Position numbers and translations under genes: made by a program. DNA of 64,000 nt from Sipunculus nudus (taxonomy: Eukaryota > Annelida > Sipuncula > Golfingiida > Sipunculidae): contig CM049313.1 of the NCBI GenBank assembly GCA_026874595.1, forward strand, positions 12,089,508-12,153,507, read 5' to 3'. Shown here one piece after another: positions 1-12,110 of the stretch. How positions within the stretch are numbered: position 1 is the stretch's first letter; each line of letters starts with the position of its first letter. The notes below the pieces were generated by a model. That model saw nothing but the letters and a program-made list of their open reading frames with translations. It was not told the origin of the DNA and ran no database searches.

Positions 1-46
1 ACATCTGCATCATTCCTTGACTCCTTTAACATTCGTTTATACTCAG

Positions 47-249
47 GTTTCGGTGAGTTTTTCAACCAGAGAAGACGCTGGATACCCTCGACCATGGCCA
101 ACATCCTTGACCTGTTACTTCATAGTGGGATGGCAGTGAAGAATAATCCCAACATCTCCAGCCCCTACATCATTTACCAGGCATTCTTGTTCCTACTGTC
201 TACCCTTAGCCCAGGGATGATATATCTCATGATAACAGGTGCTCTAAAT
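47..249 (+). CDS. CHS: Gene A exon with QRRRW motif
   Basis: The acceptor is ...ctcag and the first two bases complete a split glycine codon. The donor is GTGAGT after the Asn of GALN. The exon encodes the QRRRW loop and the first C-terminal membrane segment (QAFLFLLSTLSPGMIYLMI). It corresponds to exon 13 of gene B (203 versus 200 nt). Confidence 0.92.
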
Positions 250-3200
250 GTGAGTAAACATTCCATTTTTATTTATCAGGGCTTTTAAAAGGAAGAGTCC
301 GGGACGCTCATTCTAAATGTCTCCAAACTCCCATCAGATTTTAGAATGTCCAAAAGAAAGTTGTTATGTGTCGCATTTTGAATGAAGGTGGAAACCCCCT
401 TTTGTTCAGTATCTATGTCATTATTGTGCCATTATATGATGAGAAATCATGTCATTGTGTTATTTATTTGACTAAAGTGAAATGTAAGGGTCAGTTCTCA
501 GCGTAGAGTTTGCTCAACTGACTGGTTTGTTTGAAGCAACCGTCGATTGTCAGTGATCGTAACAAGGGCAAACTTTGAACCTTTCTGTTTTACAGGCAAA
601 GGTCCATCTGACTCTTGAACCCAAAAGTACCAAACGTCCAAAAGAGATTTTGAGCATCACAGACGCGTACTCGAGCTACAGCTACCCCACCCCCCCTCCT
701 TTGTGGGCATATTCTAAAGTTTAACCAATGATGTTTCCTTGATATCCAAATGGGTCTTGTTAGAACAATGTTAAAATCAACTAAATATGACATCATCCTT
801 GTAAACAGACCCTTGTGAACGTATACTAGGCTAAAATATTTTAGTATTCTGTTATTCTAGGCTTTTATATATTTTTGTCTTTTTTACTTTAGTCTCTCTC
901 TCTCTCTCTCTCTCTAAATATATATATATATATATATATTATTCTATCATAACATCCTGGTTCAATCCCATTAACTGATCAGTTTATTCCATTTCAAGTT
1001 TTTAATATTATATTATATCATATTATATTATATCGTATTATATTATATTTGGTTAAAACACTATTTTTCAGATAATTCTTTGTCTGCTTAAATGATACCT
1101 TGGATAATGACTATTTCATGATAGGACAGTTTTAATTGATGCATAAAACGTGCCGTCTCCAGAAACATTAAGACAGTTGCCCGGATCGCGATAAGTAACG
1201 GTACCGAGAGTTTTCCTGGAGCTTGTTTGCTTATGGATTGTGCCTTACAAGCGCTACTATCTAAACCATGGAGAGCACTGCGCATTAATTACCGTAACTG
1301 GTTGTGCAATCCATGTAAAATAAATGAATTTTATATTTTAAAGTTTCCCTAAAAAAACTTGCGTGACAATAATGCTTTGTGGTTTTAGTCTGCGTATCCT
1401 GAACTGACTCCTCTATGGGCTTTCGTCTTGTCAATCATCCCCGTCATCATCTTTATTGTTGTGTGTTTCCTCGCAAAGCCGGGTATACAGGTAAGTCATT
1501 CATTTAAGATATACATAAACATTGTCATAATATGTGTTTCATCTCATGCTAATGGGATACCTCAACCTCCGTGCAATGATATGACCCTGCTCGTAAGTAC
1601 GGACTAAAGCATGTTTGACCTGACATTTGACCCAGTCAACGCCTCACTTGGTGATTAGTAAATGTAAACAACATGTGACTCTCGATCCCTTAGGATTCAT
1701 GTCTTATTTTAGCATGTAACAATGGTTAATCTCCCAATTCATTAAGGTAATAATTTTGCATAATGTTGAAAGACAACAACAAGTGTCCCTGCACTATCGT
1801 CGTGCATTCATGTCTTTAACAGTTCTGGCAGCAGTTGTATCATGTAAACTATCACTGGTAGCACGTGCACACGTTTCTGTTTATATTTACAATACCCCAT
1901 CACAGATATTACACCGCAAAAAGGTCTGCAGGTTTATCAATATAAACAATATATTTCATGAACAAATGCCGTTTATTGGTTATATTTCGAATTGATGTTG
2001 TCGAATCATATTTATATTAGCTATTTGCCTTAATTATTGTAATATTCTCTTGCGGGGCGATGTAGCTTGCGTTCGACTAGAAAGAGTTCCTTGCGCACAT
2101 TGATTGGCAAAGATCTATCCCCTTCATAGACGAGATCTCGTGTGAGGAGAATGGGGGTACCTATGAACAAGATTCTTGTTATTTACGGTGATTCCCGCAT
2201 TTGATCATCTGCGCCATCTAGTATTCAAACCTTGACCGATTAAGAAGTTTAAGATATCTATCTTTTCGATTAAACACTTACTTTAATCATATTTCAACTC
2301 AACATAGTGAAGCTTAATGTATACCCTTTGGCGATCCACTCAAATGTATAAGAATATACATTAGCAAATTTTAATTCCTTACTCAAATGTTCTGTGTTTC
2401 ACTAAATGAACACAAGATGGCGCTGATAAGCAAATGCGGGAGTTACCGTAAATAACAATGATCTTGTTCAAAAGTACCCCATTGTCTGCCTGAATACAAA
2501 TATCTCCCAGCAAAGCATGCCGGCAGACGGACATGCCACACCGGTGATGAACATTGTTATGGCTCTGTGTGTGAGATAACACTGTCAACGCGTGTTTGTT
2601 TACAATAACAAGCCATTGGGAACTTCATCCTTTGTGTTATTCCTGTTCACACTAAATATCAAGACCACACTTGTTTTGGGGAATATAACATCGTAAAAGA
2701 AAATTATTTGTCTTTAGAATGGATACACACATATTCATGCAACATTTAACTATTATTACGTGTATGTGATTTTGTTACCCTATCTGTAACCACTGTTTGT
2801 TTCTGTTTGTTTCAGATTCGTGCTGCTGAAGCACTGACGGTGATGTATACATTACTACAAATCGTTGTTTTTATTGGGATTGTGGCACAAATGGCAAAGG
2901 AAGGTCTTTGTTCCCCGGTGACCGTCTTGTTTATATTTGTGGCAGGGACTTTTATCCTGTCCGCTATCTTACATCCCCAGGAATTCTCCTGTTTGATCCA
3001 TGGTTTGATCTACTTCCTGCTGATCCCCAGCATGTACATGTTATTGATGCTTTATGCCGTCATCAATCTGAACGTGACGTCTTGGGGGACTCGTGAGCGA
3101 CAGGAGAGCACTGATGATGGCCGGACAGGATGTAATTTTTGGACACGGCTTAGATGTTGTTGGCCACGGTCCTCCCTTCTTGGACTTTCCACGACTCAAA

Positions 3201-4498
3201 CAGAAAGAAGCATGGAACTGTCTACAATGAATGACAAACTGCCGAGTGTGGATGATGGACCATCCAACGATCAAGAGAAAGAAAACATGAGGTCACAGAG
3301 TACGAACTGCCCAGAAACCCAAGATATTAGTTAATATTCTCATTTACATTTTTTGTTGAAATATTTTAATTCTCATGTAGTTTAAATACAGATTCAACTT
3401 TACTAGTCTTTTCTAAAGTTCAATGAAGAATACTTGACGTACATTATTTCTTAATTAAAGATACATTTTGTGGGCAGTGATCAAATGTGAGACATCGTGT
3501 TTCTGTATTTCTGGCTGATCTGATTGTAGTCGTCTAATCATTAGCGGTTAGCTTACTTCCCTTCACATTTCTAACAAACCGATAGCAGGATTCATTCCAT
3601 AATAATTGTAGTATGATACTCCAATTGGTTCCTGAAAGGCTTTGGTGAAATGTTCTCTCAAACAAGAAACTGGGTAGTTCTGGTCTTATTGTGTGTAAAT
3701 GTTCCCCACAAACGTTTCCCCTTCAATACAATTTATCATGAGGCAGCAGTTTTAATAATCAATAACCCAGTCCTTACCTCTTTGAATACGTTCAATATTG
3801 AAAAGAAAGCTCATAAGTGATCCAATATGTGACAGACATTACAAGAAAACCACTTCTGTCTTCCTCACTTGAATAATGAGTAGTTTCAGAGTCAAGAATA
3901 ATTAACTAAAAGGTCTTCATGTTAACGGTGAAAACTGTGTATTTCAGATATAGCTTGGAGTACATTATGGTAACAACGGTGTATTTCAGATAACCTCGGT
4001 GATGAGGACCGGGAGAATATTACATCTTTTTGGACGGAGGCGGAAGAAATACGTGGAGCTGAAGCAGAACAAATGCAAGATAATGAGAGGGAATTCTATC
4101 AGGAACTCATGAGGAAACACCTTGATCCCAAACCCGAGGTGGATGGACTGAGTGAGGGAGAAACAGGCCTGAAAACACTGAGAAAGTGGTCATCGGTGTC
4201 GCTGCTTGTAATTAACTTCGCGCTTTTGTTGGTCTTTTACACCTTGCAGCAGAACCACTTCCTAATTCAGTGGACGTGTAAAGGGAAACATCGAGATTTA
4301 GAGCCTGTTGCGGTTTTGTTCATCACGTTGTACGGTGTCCTCATAGTCATCCAGTTACTCTGCATGTTAGTACATCGGGTAAACACCTTTCTACACATCG
4401 TAGCGGCAACCAGTCTGTTAAGTTGGAAGAGGAGAGGGGATTATCAGCGGATTACCAGTACCGTCTCCGATACAGACCAGTCTCTGATAGAGGCCTAG
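47..4498 (+). CDS. CHS: Chitin synthase gene A, 3' part (partial at window start)
   Basis: Joined exons are 47-249, 1389-1490, 2816-3299 and 3990-4498, with GT..AG borders and phases 0, 0 and 1 kept in frame; the stop ends at 4498. The first exon carries the family motif QRRRW within NQRRRWIPSTMAN, the acceptor/product-binding signature of GT2 chitin synthases. It is followed by the C-terminal membrane cluster, including the conserved IPSMYMLL and NLNVTSWGTR stretches. After a variable polar linker, the last exon adds two more membrane segments. The enzyme would polymerise UDP-GlcNAc at the plasma membrane. The catalytic exons (DGD, EDRW) and the N-terminal part lie upstream of the window. 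Exon order, phase and size match gene B, so the two are tandem paralogues. The donor after 3299 (GTACGA) is the least certain border; reading through it would give a stop at 3334. Confidence 0.93.
250..1388 (+). other. Gene A intron with microsatellites
   Basis: This is an intron between two well-supported exons. It holds (TC)n at about 893-915 followed by (TA)n at about 917-939, and an imperfect TATTA run at about 1005-1050. No coding signal was seen. Confidence 0.8.
1389..1490 (+). CDS. CHS: Gene A membrane exon, 102 nt
   Basis: The exon starts SAYPELTP and ends KPGIQ before donor GTAAGT. It is phase 0 at both ends and exactly 102 nt, the same length as exon 14 of gene B. It encodes one membrane segment (AFVLSIIPVIIFIVVCFLA). 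Confidence 0.9.
2153..2483. repeat. Imperfect fold-back (inverted) repeat in a gene A intron
   Basis: The arms at about 2153-2221 and 2413-2483 are reverse-complementary with mismatches (shared core: GCGGGA..ACCGTAAATAACAA..ATCTTGTTCA..GTACCCC), around a ~190-bp spacer. This is the shape of a fold-back or MITE-like insertion. No target-site duplication was established. Confidence 0.6.
2816..3299 (+). CDS. CHS: Gene A exon with conserved C-terminal membrane cluster
   Basis: The polypyrimidine-rich acceptor (tttgtttcag) precedes IRAAEALTV. Three to four membrane helices follow, then NLNVTSWGTRE, the family's conserved end of the membrane block. After it comes a Ser/Thr/Asp-rich cytosolic linker with a Cys/Trp-rich patch (FWTRLRCCWPR). 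If the donor at 3300 is skipped, the frame stops at 3334. Confidence 0.87.
3990..4498 (+). CDS. CHS: Gene A last exon
   Basis: The acceptor gtatttcag precedes 3990; a near-copy of this acceptor context lies about 40 bp upstream. The exon encodes an acidic stretch, then two membrane helices (SVSLLVINFALLLVFYTLQ and VLFITLYGVLIVIQLLCMLV), then HRVNTFLHI and a short tail ending SLIEA. The HR.xTF.HI block after the last helix is shared with gene B. Confidence 0.9.
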
Positions 4499-4865
4499 AT
4501 AAACGGTTCATAGTTAATGAAGATATAAACTTCGTTTAGTTTACATAGATTGTACAACTAGTTAGAGAAACTAAGATGAGACACTCTCAATGGCTCGGAT
4601 GGTGACGTGTCGTAGTATTTAGAAGAGAAGGAACCTGCACCCCCCACATACTACTTTATCTATTACAGACATCCATTAAACAACATACATCCTACAGACA
4701 TCAATTATCAAGATTAAAATGTTAAAAGTATAAGTTCTGATAATCTCTTCCTAGAAAAAGGAAGTGGGAGTCTATGGTAAAGAGTGTCAGTTGACAGAGG
4801 GGCTTCTCATGTATTCAGCCATATTAATGTTAACATTAAAAATATCAAATTGGCAAAATGCGAAC

Positions 4866-4871
4866 AATAAA
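4866..4871 (+). terminator. Candidate polyadenylation signal of gene A
   Basis: This is the first canonical AATAAA after the gene A stop, about 370 bp downstream. No downstream GU-rich element was evaluated. Confidence 0.4.
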
Positions 4872-5620
4872 TACGTATAACCCTGTCTGTCTGTAATGTT
4901 TGAAGAAAAACGTTAAAAAGGAATTTATAAAATTAACGCGATTAATAATTTAAAATTGGACCTTAAACATTACAGAAATGTTCGACTTTCAAACTAATCA
5001 AATCTTAGAATAAAAACTGTCAGCTATACATCTTTGTTGGGTTGAAGACTTAACCACCATGGACACCAAGATATATGTAAGGGCAATCATTCTGTATATT
5101 TAAAACATTGCAAATTATTTCTTTAAAATAAATTGTTACATAGATGTGAAAATCTGTCAGACTCATTTTAAATTAAATTTATAAGAAATAAAAAGATGAC
5201 GCCACTAAAGTCGATGCTAAACTGAATTGTCTCTGCATAGGACTGGTAATTTGTGTACATGTATATTTTTGTTATACCTGCTTTGTTGTCAAAGTTATTT
5301 TATGGGCCAATGAGCCAGGGGTCATTTGTGTTTTTTTTTTGTTTTTATTTCTGCCACTGCTCGTTAGATATGGTTTAGACGAGCGGGAAAACGATCCATT
5401 TATATACTGTGTTGCCCGCCGGTCGTTAGTTTTGCCGTATATCACCAGAGTAGTGATCGTAACCATTAGACCATGATCGTGAAAGATTATGTGGAAAGTC
5501 AACCTTGAAAACATTAAATAAGATCACTGTGACCTATTTTTTACATTACAGGGCCAAAACACTTTTTGGTAAGTGGACTGTACCAAATGACATTTTGAGT
5601 GCCACTTAATCTTGAAGGAG

Positions 5621-5659
5621 TGTTGCAACCACTATTGTTTCACAATAGTGGTTTCAACA
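5621..5659. repeat. Strong hairpin, 17-bp arms with one mismatch
   Basis: The arms TGTTGCAACCACTATTG and CAATAGTGGTTTCAACA pair at 16 of 17 positions around a 5-nt loop. It could be the end-to-end remnant of a short inverted-repeat element. Confidence 0.7.
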
Positions 5660-6019
5660 AAGCAGTCCTTAAGGAAAGCAGAAGCCAAAACCGATGAAGC
5701 TTGTAACGTCTAACTAAAAACCATGTGAGGTTCTTAAGAAAATGTTCATAGAAACCTAAACTTAGGTCAAGATAATGTATATTCTACAAACTTAAGAGCA
5801 AGACATACTGTAATAAGAATTTAGAAAGTAATAGAAGAAAGTAAAAGTTGTTTATTGTCCCTAAACAAATATTTTGTGCTGGTTCATAAAAGGTTAATAA
5901 AATGCTTCATCTGCACAGTTAATACAGTCAGCAAACTTCCGACTAAAAGAACATTTTATTTTCATGATAAAAGTTAAATTGCATAAAAAAATGTTTCCAT
6001 TCTTGTAGAAAAACAACAC

Positions 6020-6094
<75 letters not shown>

Positions 6095-7319
6095 CATCAT
6101 TATCTCTCTCTGCATGTTTTATATTATATTTGTGTACTGAAAAATACTTAAGCACTATGTTATATTTCTAATATATCAATTAAGGTATTTTGTTAATTAT
6201 AAACATAGATCATGGTACGCTGTAGTTACATATTAACAGAAATTTGTTATTTTCAGCAGTCCTTTATCTGTTTGGTAATGTACAAATCATAATAAATCTG
6301 CTTCATTCCTGCTATTCAGACACTTTTTGTTTTGCTGAACATAATGTGTTCTATTGCATGTGTATTTCGTTAATTTATCGATAACTTCAAGACTTGCTTT
6401 GCAAGAAATATCTGATTGTAAAATATATAAGTAAATTGCTTTAATTTTAAGCTCATCTGATCGAAATTTATCTTAAAATTTTTGATCACTCTGTGTCCGT
6501 CGTTCCCTGGTCGTCTGCTAACAGGGCAAAAATCTACACCGGAAACGCCAAACTTGGCAGTCTGATTTATCATGGTACAATTCACTTGTAAACCAAACAT
6601 TAGGTCACTGTTATCTATATTCTCCGAGACATATTTCCCAGGAACGGCTGAATTGATTACCATGCAGAATACTAACTGCTGCAGAAGGCCGCTTGCAATA
6701 TTTTACAAGATTCATATTTAAGATTGCATGTAGCCATTAGCGGGATGCAAATCGAAACTGTGAAACCCTCTAAGTTGAAATTTCATTTCATTACAGGTCC
6801 TGGTTTGTCTTCTGTGGAGATGTAAAAGTAGGTTACCGGGACCTACATTGTATTAGTTACGGAATACAAACACCTGTTTCCACTCAACAGAAGCTAAGAC
6901 TTCTGTCTGTAAAAAAGTCATTGAAAAAGACAGACATCTCAGACAGGGCGGATGAATTGTCATGAAATCCAATTTTTTTTGCTTTGCAGAACTTTAAATG
7001 TTGCAGAAGACTGGTGGCGCCACCTGCAATATACATCTATCTTAACAAATTTTACCAGATTAAATAAATGAAGTCTAACAGCTGAAGTCTAACGTAATAA
7101 TAATAATAAGTGGCCTCATGAAGTTAAAAATGTTAGCATATCCTCTGTGAAAATCCAAATGTAAGTCATTGTGACGTAATATGTGTGAGTTATTGAGATA
7201 AAACGTATTTCAGCATCTCCTCAGTTAAGACTCGTGCTGATAAAAACATTCACGAAAGTCCACATTTTCCAGGAACTTTTGGATAGATTTTCATGGAAGT
7301 TAGTACCTTGATAATTGTG

Positions 7320-10300
7320 TCCCTTACTGAAAAAGCAGATATAGCATGATTTCACCCACCACTACTGCTACGCTGATCCATCAGAGCCATATAATTGAAA
7401 AATAAGGGTTCTTTTTCAAATTTCACATAGAAATTGATTAGCGGATACAGTATTTTTTAATATGCTGTCCTGACCTTTGTGTAAACTCGTATTTCTATAT
7501 GTACACTTTTGGAGAAAAAACCCTCATGAAATATTAGATATCTCAACTAATGTTAAATGAAATGTTCGGAGAATACATCCTACAATTTCAGGCTCTGCAT
7601 TAGTCCACTCTAAAATTTGCTGATACCATTTGCTGCTGTCACCAAACACTTTCGTTTGTCTAGTCTCTCCTGGAACCTGTATGAGGACTACATTCATGTA
7701 GCATCCCCAATCCTTTGTCCAAGCCGGACATGTTTATTTCTTACAGTTCCTCGAAACCATTTTTAGGGCCTGCCTTTTTGTGTACACACTAAAACCGGTT
7801 TGTCACTGCACAAATTCAAATTATGGAAATACCGCGAGTGTTTTAAAATATTGGATAGCTTTGTCTTGTATGGAAGACTGATCTTTGTGTTAGTTTTTGC
7901 ATAATTTTATGAGAGTACTTCAGAAGAGGTACAAAGATTGATTGTTCGAAAAATCAAAATAATTAAATATCTTTTAAAATTGAATAGAAAGTTATTATAT
8001 TACAAAATATAACCTTGATTTCTAAGGCCCGATTAGCTGATATACAGAATTTTTGTGAAGCCCAAGTGTTGCATAGTTTTATCTCGGATTCGATCGAGCT
8101 ATGTTATAGTTTCCGTTATGGTAGTACAAACCCTTATGACGAGGGGACTGAATACGAAGTGCTTTAAAGTCATGAGGATCTCCATAATGTTGCATTTTAG
8201 TTAATTTGGACTTAAATGTCAAGGTCAGGTTCAAACTCAGCTGAGTTTTGATTGAAACAATTGTGTATCAAGCAAATGTATGCAGTACCTGTACTTCAAC
8301 AGTTATGGTTATATAACCCAAAATTCCAAAAATTCATTTATTTTTGCAGATTTTACTGTCAAAGTCAGTCGTTTTCGGACTCTTCTTTGAAGAAAATGGT
8401 ATGCAAAATTACACACACTCATATATATTTGCCTGAATCTCGATATTATGAACAGTATTCTTCGACATATAAACATATCAGTGTCACACAGTAGTGTATT
8501 TTATTTTTATTTTCCAATGAAGTTGTTTTTCAGTTCAGCTGTTGAAAGATATCCCAGACTTTTTCATAGCTGGCGTTCTTTATATGCATTGTAACAACTG
8601 CGTCTTGAATGTCTTTGATGAATGTATACAACTGAGATTACATCACCGCACCTTGATATGCTGATAATGATGAGCAAATTTTTATCAAATATAAGTACTT
8701 TAGCTTTGGTGCAACTTACTTTGGCATCAACCATGGCAAAGTATTTCCTCATGCTTCAACCGAAACCACATTTATGAATTGTTACTATTATCACTACTTT
8801 GATTCGTGATGACGTGTAACATGAGTCCACTGTAATAATCATGTTGTTTGGACATTAAAATGTCAGATACAATATATCAGGAGCCATGTTGTGACAATGT
8901 TTTCTCGTCCGTAAAGACAAACCTATGTTACGCATCTAAAAGTGGTGGCGTTCCCGAAGCATCCGGTCTATTCTCCCCTGAAAAGGAAATAAAGTAAACC
9001 ATACTTAATTAAAACATCAGCCGCTCAGCATGTTAAAAGCCTACAGAAATACAAATAGTTGGTTATGTATGTATAACTTACAGGACTATGCTGCTTAAAA
9101 TTTTAAACGAGGTTGGTGCCTTCGATATACTGACCTGGAATTCATATTATATCATTGAGTGAAAATTATCAAATTGTTGTTCACTCTTCACTGCCCAAGG
9201 TGAGGGCCTGTGGTCTTCTTTCGTTTTGCTGAGAGTCCGACCCATTGGAATTAAGGTTAATAAAAATCCAGAAAATAAGATCACAGTAGCATCTAAGTTA
9301 TTGAGACATATAAACGTTGGCATACCTTCGAAGGATAGTATCGCCAATGGATGTCGATTGAAATTCCGTTCAGTATCAAACAGATAACCATAAAGACGGT
9401 TTGGAGAAAGCAAATGCAGCTCTCATCCTCACTTGATTTGTATACTCTTCTATTCTTTTCCACCTGAATGCAGTAACAGCACCAAAAAGCGATTGTAACG
9501 GCATCAAGAAATTCGACGACTATGAACATGATGTACAGTGCTCCTGCCCACCATATTACGTTTGTTTCCCTTGAGTTATTTCTATAGCTGAACCTCATCA
9601 GATACTCTACAGGGTCATCCTAAAACAGAATGTATTGTATACATTAGATGCCACGGTAAAATCTTTTTATATTGATATTATTTAGTGTTTTTCAGGCCCA
9701 AATGTCGGATTTTACAGCTGATTCTTCATACTGATGTTTATGTGGAAATATGAGAATAGATTTAAAATTTCATTTATTTTACAGAGGACAAAAATACTGA
9801 TGGTTTTAAGAATCTCAGATACTTTATAGGTACAAATTCCGATTAGTATAATTCAAAACGTCAGTATATTGATTCTAATACGGAGGGACCAGAGATGTGA
9901 CCCCCGGGTCCCCACTTTGTTAACTGTTCTCTTGCATCAAAGTTCAGAGTAGACTAGACAACTTACTGGTACTAAAAGAACAAAACTACCTCAAGCGACC
10001 ATGTATTCCATCCGATCATGACCACCAAATTTATCACAAGACTGCTTGCTTGGGGTATGCAAGCAAACTTTGACGGTCGTTTAGTGTCGCAGCAACAGTT
10101 CAGCAGCATACTCAGGCAAAGGAAAACTTTATGCCCAATTTCACACTGGTAAGCTTGTTCACCCATCTTGTTTCCTTCGTTGTGTGCGTCAGGACGCTAG
10201 TTTGAAATGCGACGCATTAAGGTATACATGTTACCTGGTCACTTCTCAGAAACCCCTAACTACTGTTGATTAAGGCCAGGTATATTTGATTATCAGTGGG

Positions 10301-10640
10301 ATTTCCACTACGGCTGGAAACTCCATTAGTATCTTTGAATTTCTACCAATAAGCAATGCTTCAGATTTATTTCTTAAATTATTTTACAATTAGTCATAAA
10401 ATCATCGGCGCATTAAAAAAATGATATCCCCCGCCTGTTGTGACTAAGGAAAATGTACAAATACTATCCTAAAGTAATATTTTAATATTGGCTTTTGATA
10501 TTTCGGGAAAACACTCGACAAAAACGCTAGAGAGTCAGCAATTTTATCAGACACATCACGCACTCCTTATCAACACACATTTGTCATATTGGTAACGAGC
10601 TCGTACTTTGGAACCATTCATGCCCAATACGAATACTTCG
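7320..10640. repeat. Duplicated unit 1 carrying membrane-protein gene copy 1
   Basis: Blocks along this span recur in the same order at 52.3-56.2 kb. Examples are the stretch around TGATCCATCAGAGCC (7375 and 52400), the TTTTTGTGTACACACTAAAACC-like block (7780 and 52693), the block around TTCAGCTGTTGAAAGATATC, the three-exon gene itself, and the promoter-side block around CGCTCGTACTTTGGAACCATTC (10600 and 56130). Divergence is moderate, so the duplication is not recent. Confidence 0.75.
8936..10166 (-). CDS. Small multi-pass membrane protein, copy 1 (unrecognised family)
   Basis: On the minus strand the exons are 9990-10166, 9326-9619 and 8936-8977, all joined in phase 0 with GT..AG borders, giving 170 residues. 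Exon 1 starts MGEQAYQCE and holds hydrophobic stretches LCLSMLLNCCC and SLVINLVVMIG. Exon 2 starts DDPVEYLM and holds two strong helices: VIWWAGALYIMFIVVEF...AFWCCYCI and CICFLQTVFMVICLIL. Exon 3 is a 13-residue basic tail (GRIDRMLRERHHF). I expect three or four membrane segments. I do not recognise the family and infer no function. The model is supported by copy 2, which conserves exon number, phase and most hydrophobic positions, and by the dead copy at 54.3-55.7 kb. AATAAA on this strand lies about 430 bp past the stop. Confidence 0.72.
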
Positions 10641-10779
10641 CCGGTGTGCTGTAGTGGGAAAGCATTGGTAGATAATTTTACTGGTAAAAGCTAGCCGTGT
10701 TGCATATTGTCATCACCCATTCCGTCCGGTCCCAAGTCGATCAATTCTTATCTGGTGAGCAGAAAAGAATTAAACATAA

Positions 10780-11570
10780 GTAATTAATTTATTCAAGGCA
10801 GATGCATATCAACAAAGTATCGGTAAACTTCGAAGATGGGTCACCTTAACGTACCTACTTGTCGAGGTCAGATAGCTATTTAAAGAGGAAAAAAGTATCA
10901 GCTAATGTTTGGGAAACCATCAAATGGATCGTTAGAGATTATGTTGTGTCTATTGGATTTTAACTACTGCGCCAGGTAGTTGGCGCCACCTACAATATCT
11001 CAATTTTAAAAGAATTTTGGCCTTTTCAATTTGGCCCTTGTGAGCGACATATATCAAAGCTAATGTACATGTATTTCATTTCTCAGGGTTGATGCATATA
11101 ATCAAGATCTTGGTCAAGCTTGGAGATGAGTCACCTCGACGTACTTTTTCAAGGTCACATAGCTATTAATAGAAAACGCGGTTACATGATTATTTTCCGG
11201 GAAACACGTAATGGATGGTTATGAAATATGGTGTCACTATTGGCCTTGACGATCTGTAATTTCTTAAACTGATAATCAGTCAGAATTTCAGAGTATCTGA
11301 GTTTTAAAGATTTTTTTTGTTTTTTTTTATTTTTTTGCGGGATATCTTAAACGGAATTAAATACTTCATTACATACTACAGATACTTCATTTAATCAGGG
11401 CTGATGCATATCAACAAACTCAGTTTAGAACAAAGATGGGTCACATTGACCTAATTTTTTGAGGTCACAAGGCTATTAATAAAAAAAAAAAAATCTGAGC
11501 TTATTTCTCGGGGACCGCTAAATGGATGGTCATAAAATATGGTCTGACTATTTAGCAGAAATGTTAATTT
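10780..11570. repeat. Three diverged tandem units, ~305-bp spacing
   Basis: Units start at about 10785, 11088 and 11397. Each has a GATGCATATCAACAA-like start, GATGGGTCACCTTGAC, a GAGGTCAC half-site, AGCTATTAATA and AAATGGATGGTYATGAAATATGG. The motif GGCGCCACCT.CAATAT between units 1 and 2 also occurs near 7015, suggesting an interspersed source. Confidence 0.65.
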
Positions 11571-11579
11571 TAAAAATTG

Positions 11580-12060
11580 TCCCGAAATGAGAGGGCAAGA
11601 TTTTAAATTTGATGTGGTTAAGCGTCTGGAGGAGACTTTCCTTGGATTATTAGGGCCCCGCTTGAATAAACGGGTCACTCATAGTAATCACCTTCTCTGT
11701 CCGTGTGTCCGTTTGACCGTCTGTCCGTCCAAAAAAAATTCGTTTCAGGATGATAACTTTAGCTTGGATTTATCTAAGCATTTTATACCCGACTTATCAA
11801 TGGCCTACCACTGAAGCAGGCCATCGGCCGGAAAACGAAAACATCCCCTCCCCTAGGGATTTTATGAGGTGATATTCTGTATAATTAAGATGTGCTCTTC
11901 CAGAATCCGATTGTCTGCCAGGCGACCATTGGTGATTTTGATAATACCAAATAAGAACATTATGAAATGAAGGGACCCCTGGGTCACGGCGCTCAGCTGT
12001 CTACCAGGGCTAAATCATTCTTGTATATGTTGACTGCCTTAAACATGCCAATCGTTATGA

Positions 12061-12110
<50 letters not shown>

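Larger units (their letters stand above)
4499..7320. other. Intergenic, no gene seen
   Basis: This is AT-rich sequence downstream of gene A. It holds the gene A poly(A) candidate, a (TA)n tract at about 6027-6091 and a hairpin at 5621-5659. The short open frames here are not supported by codon-like composition or splice sites. Confidence 0.7.

Noticed and set aside
3240-3334. Stop at 3334 as the true end of gene A
   Set aside because: The exon at 3990-4498 continues the family with two helices and HRVNTFLHI, matching gene B; the stop is kept only as a possible isoform.
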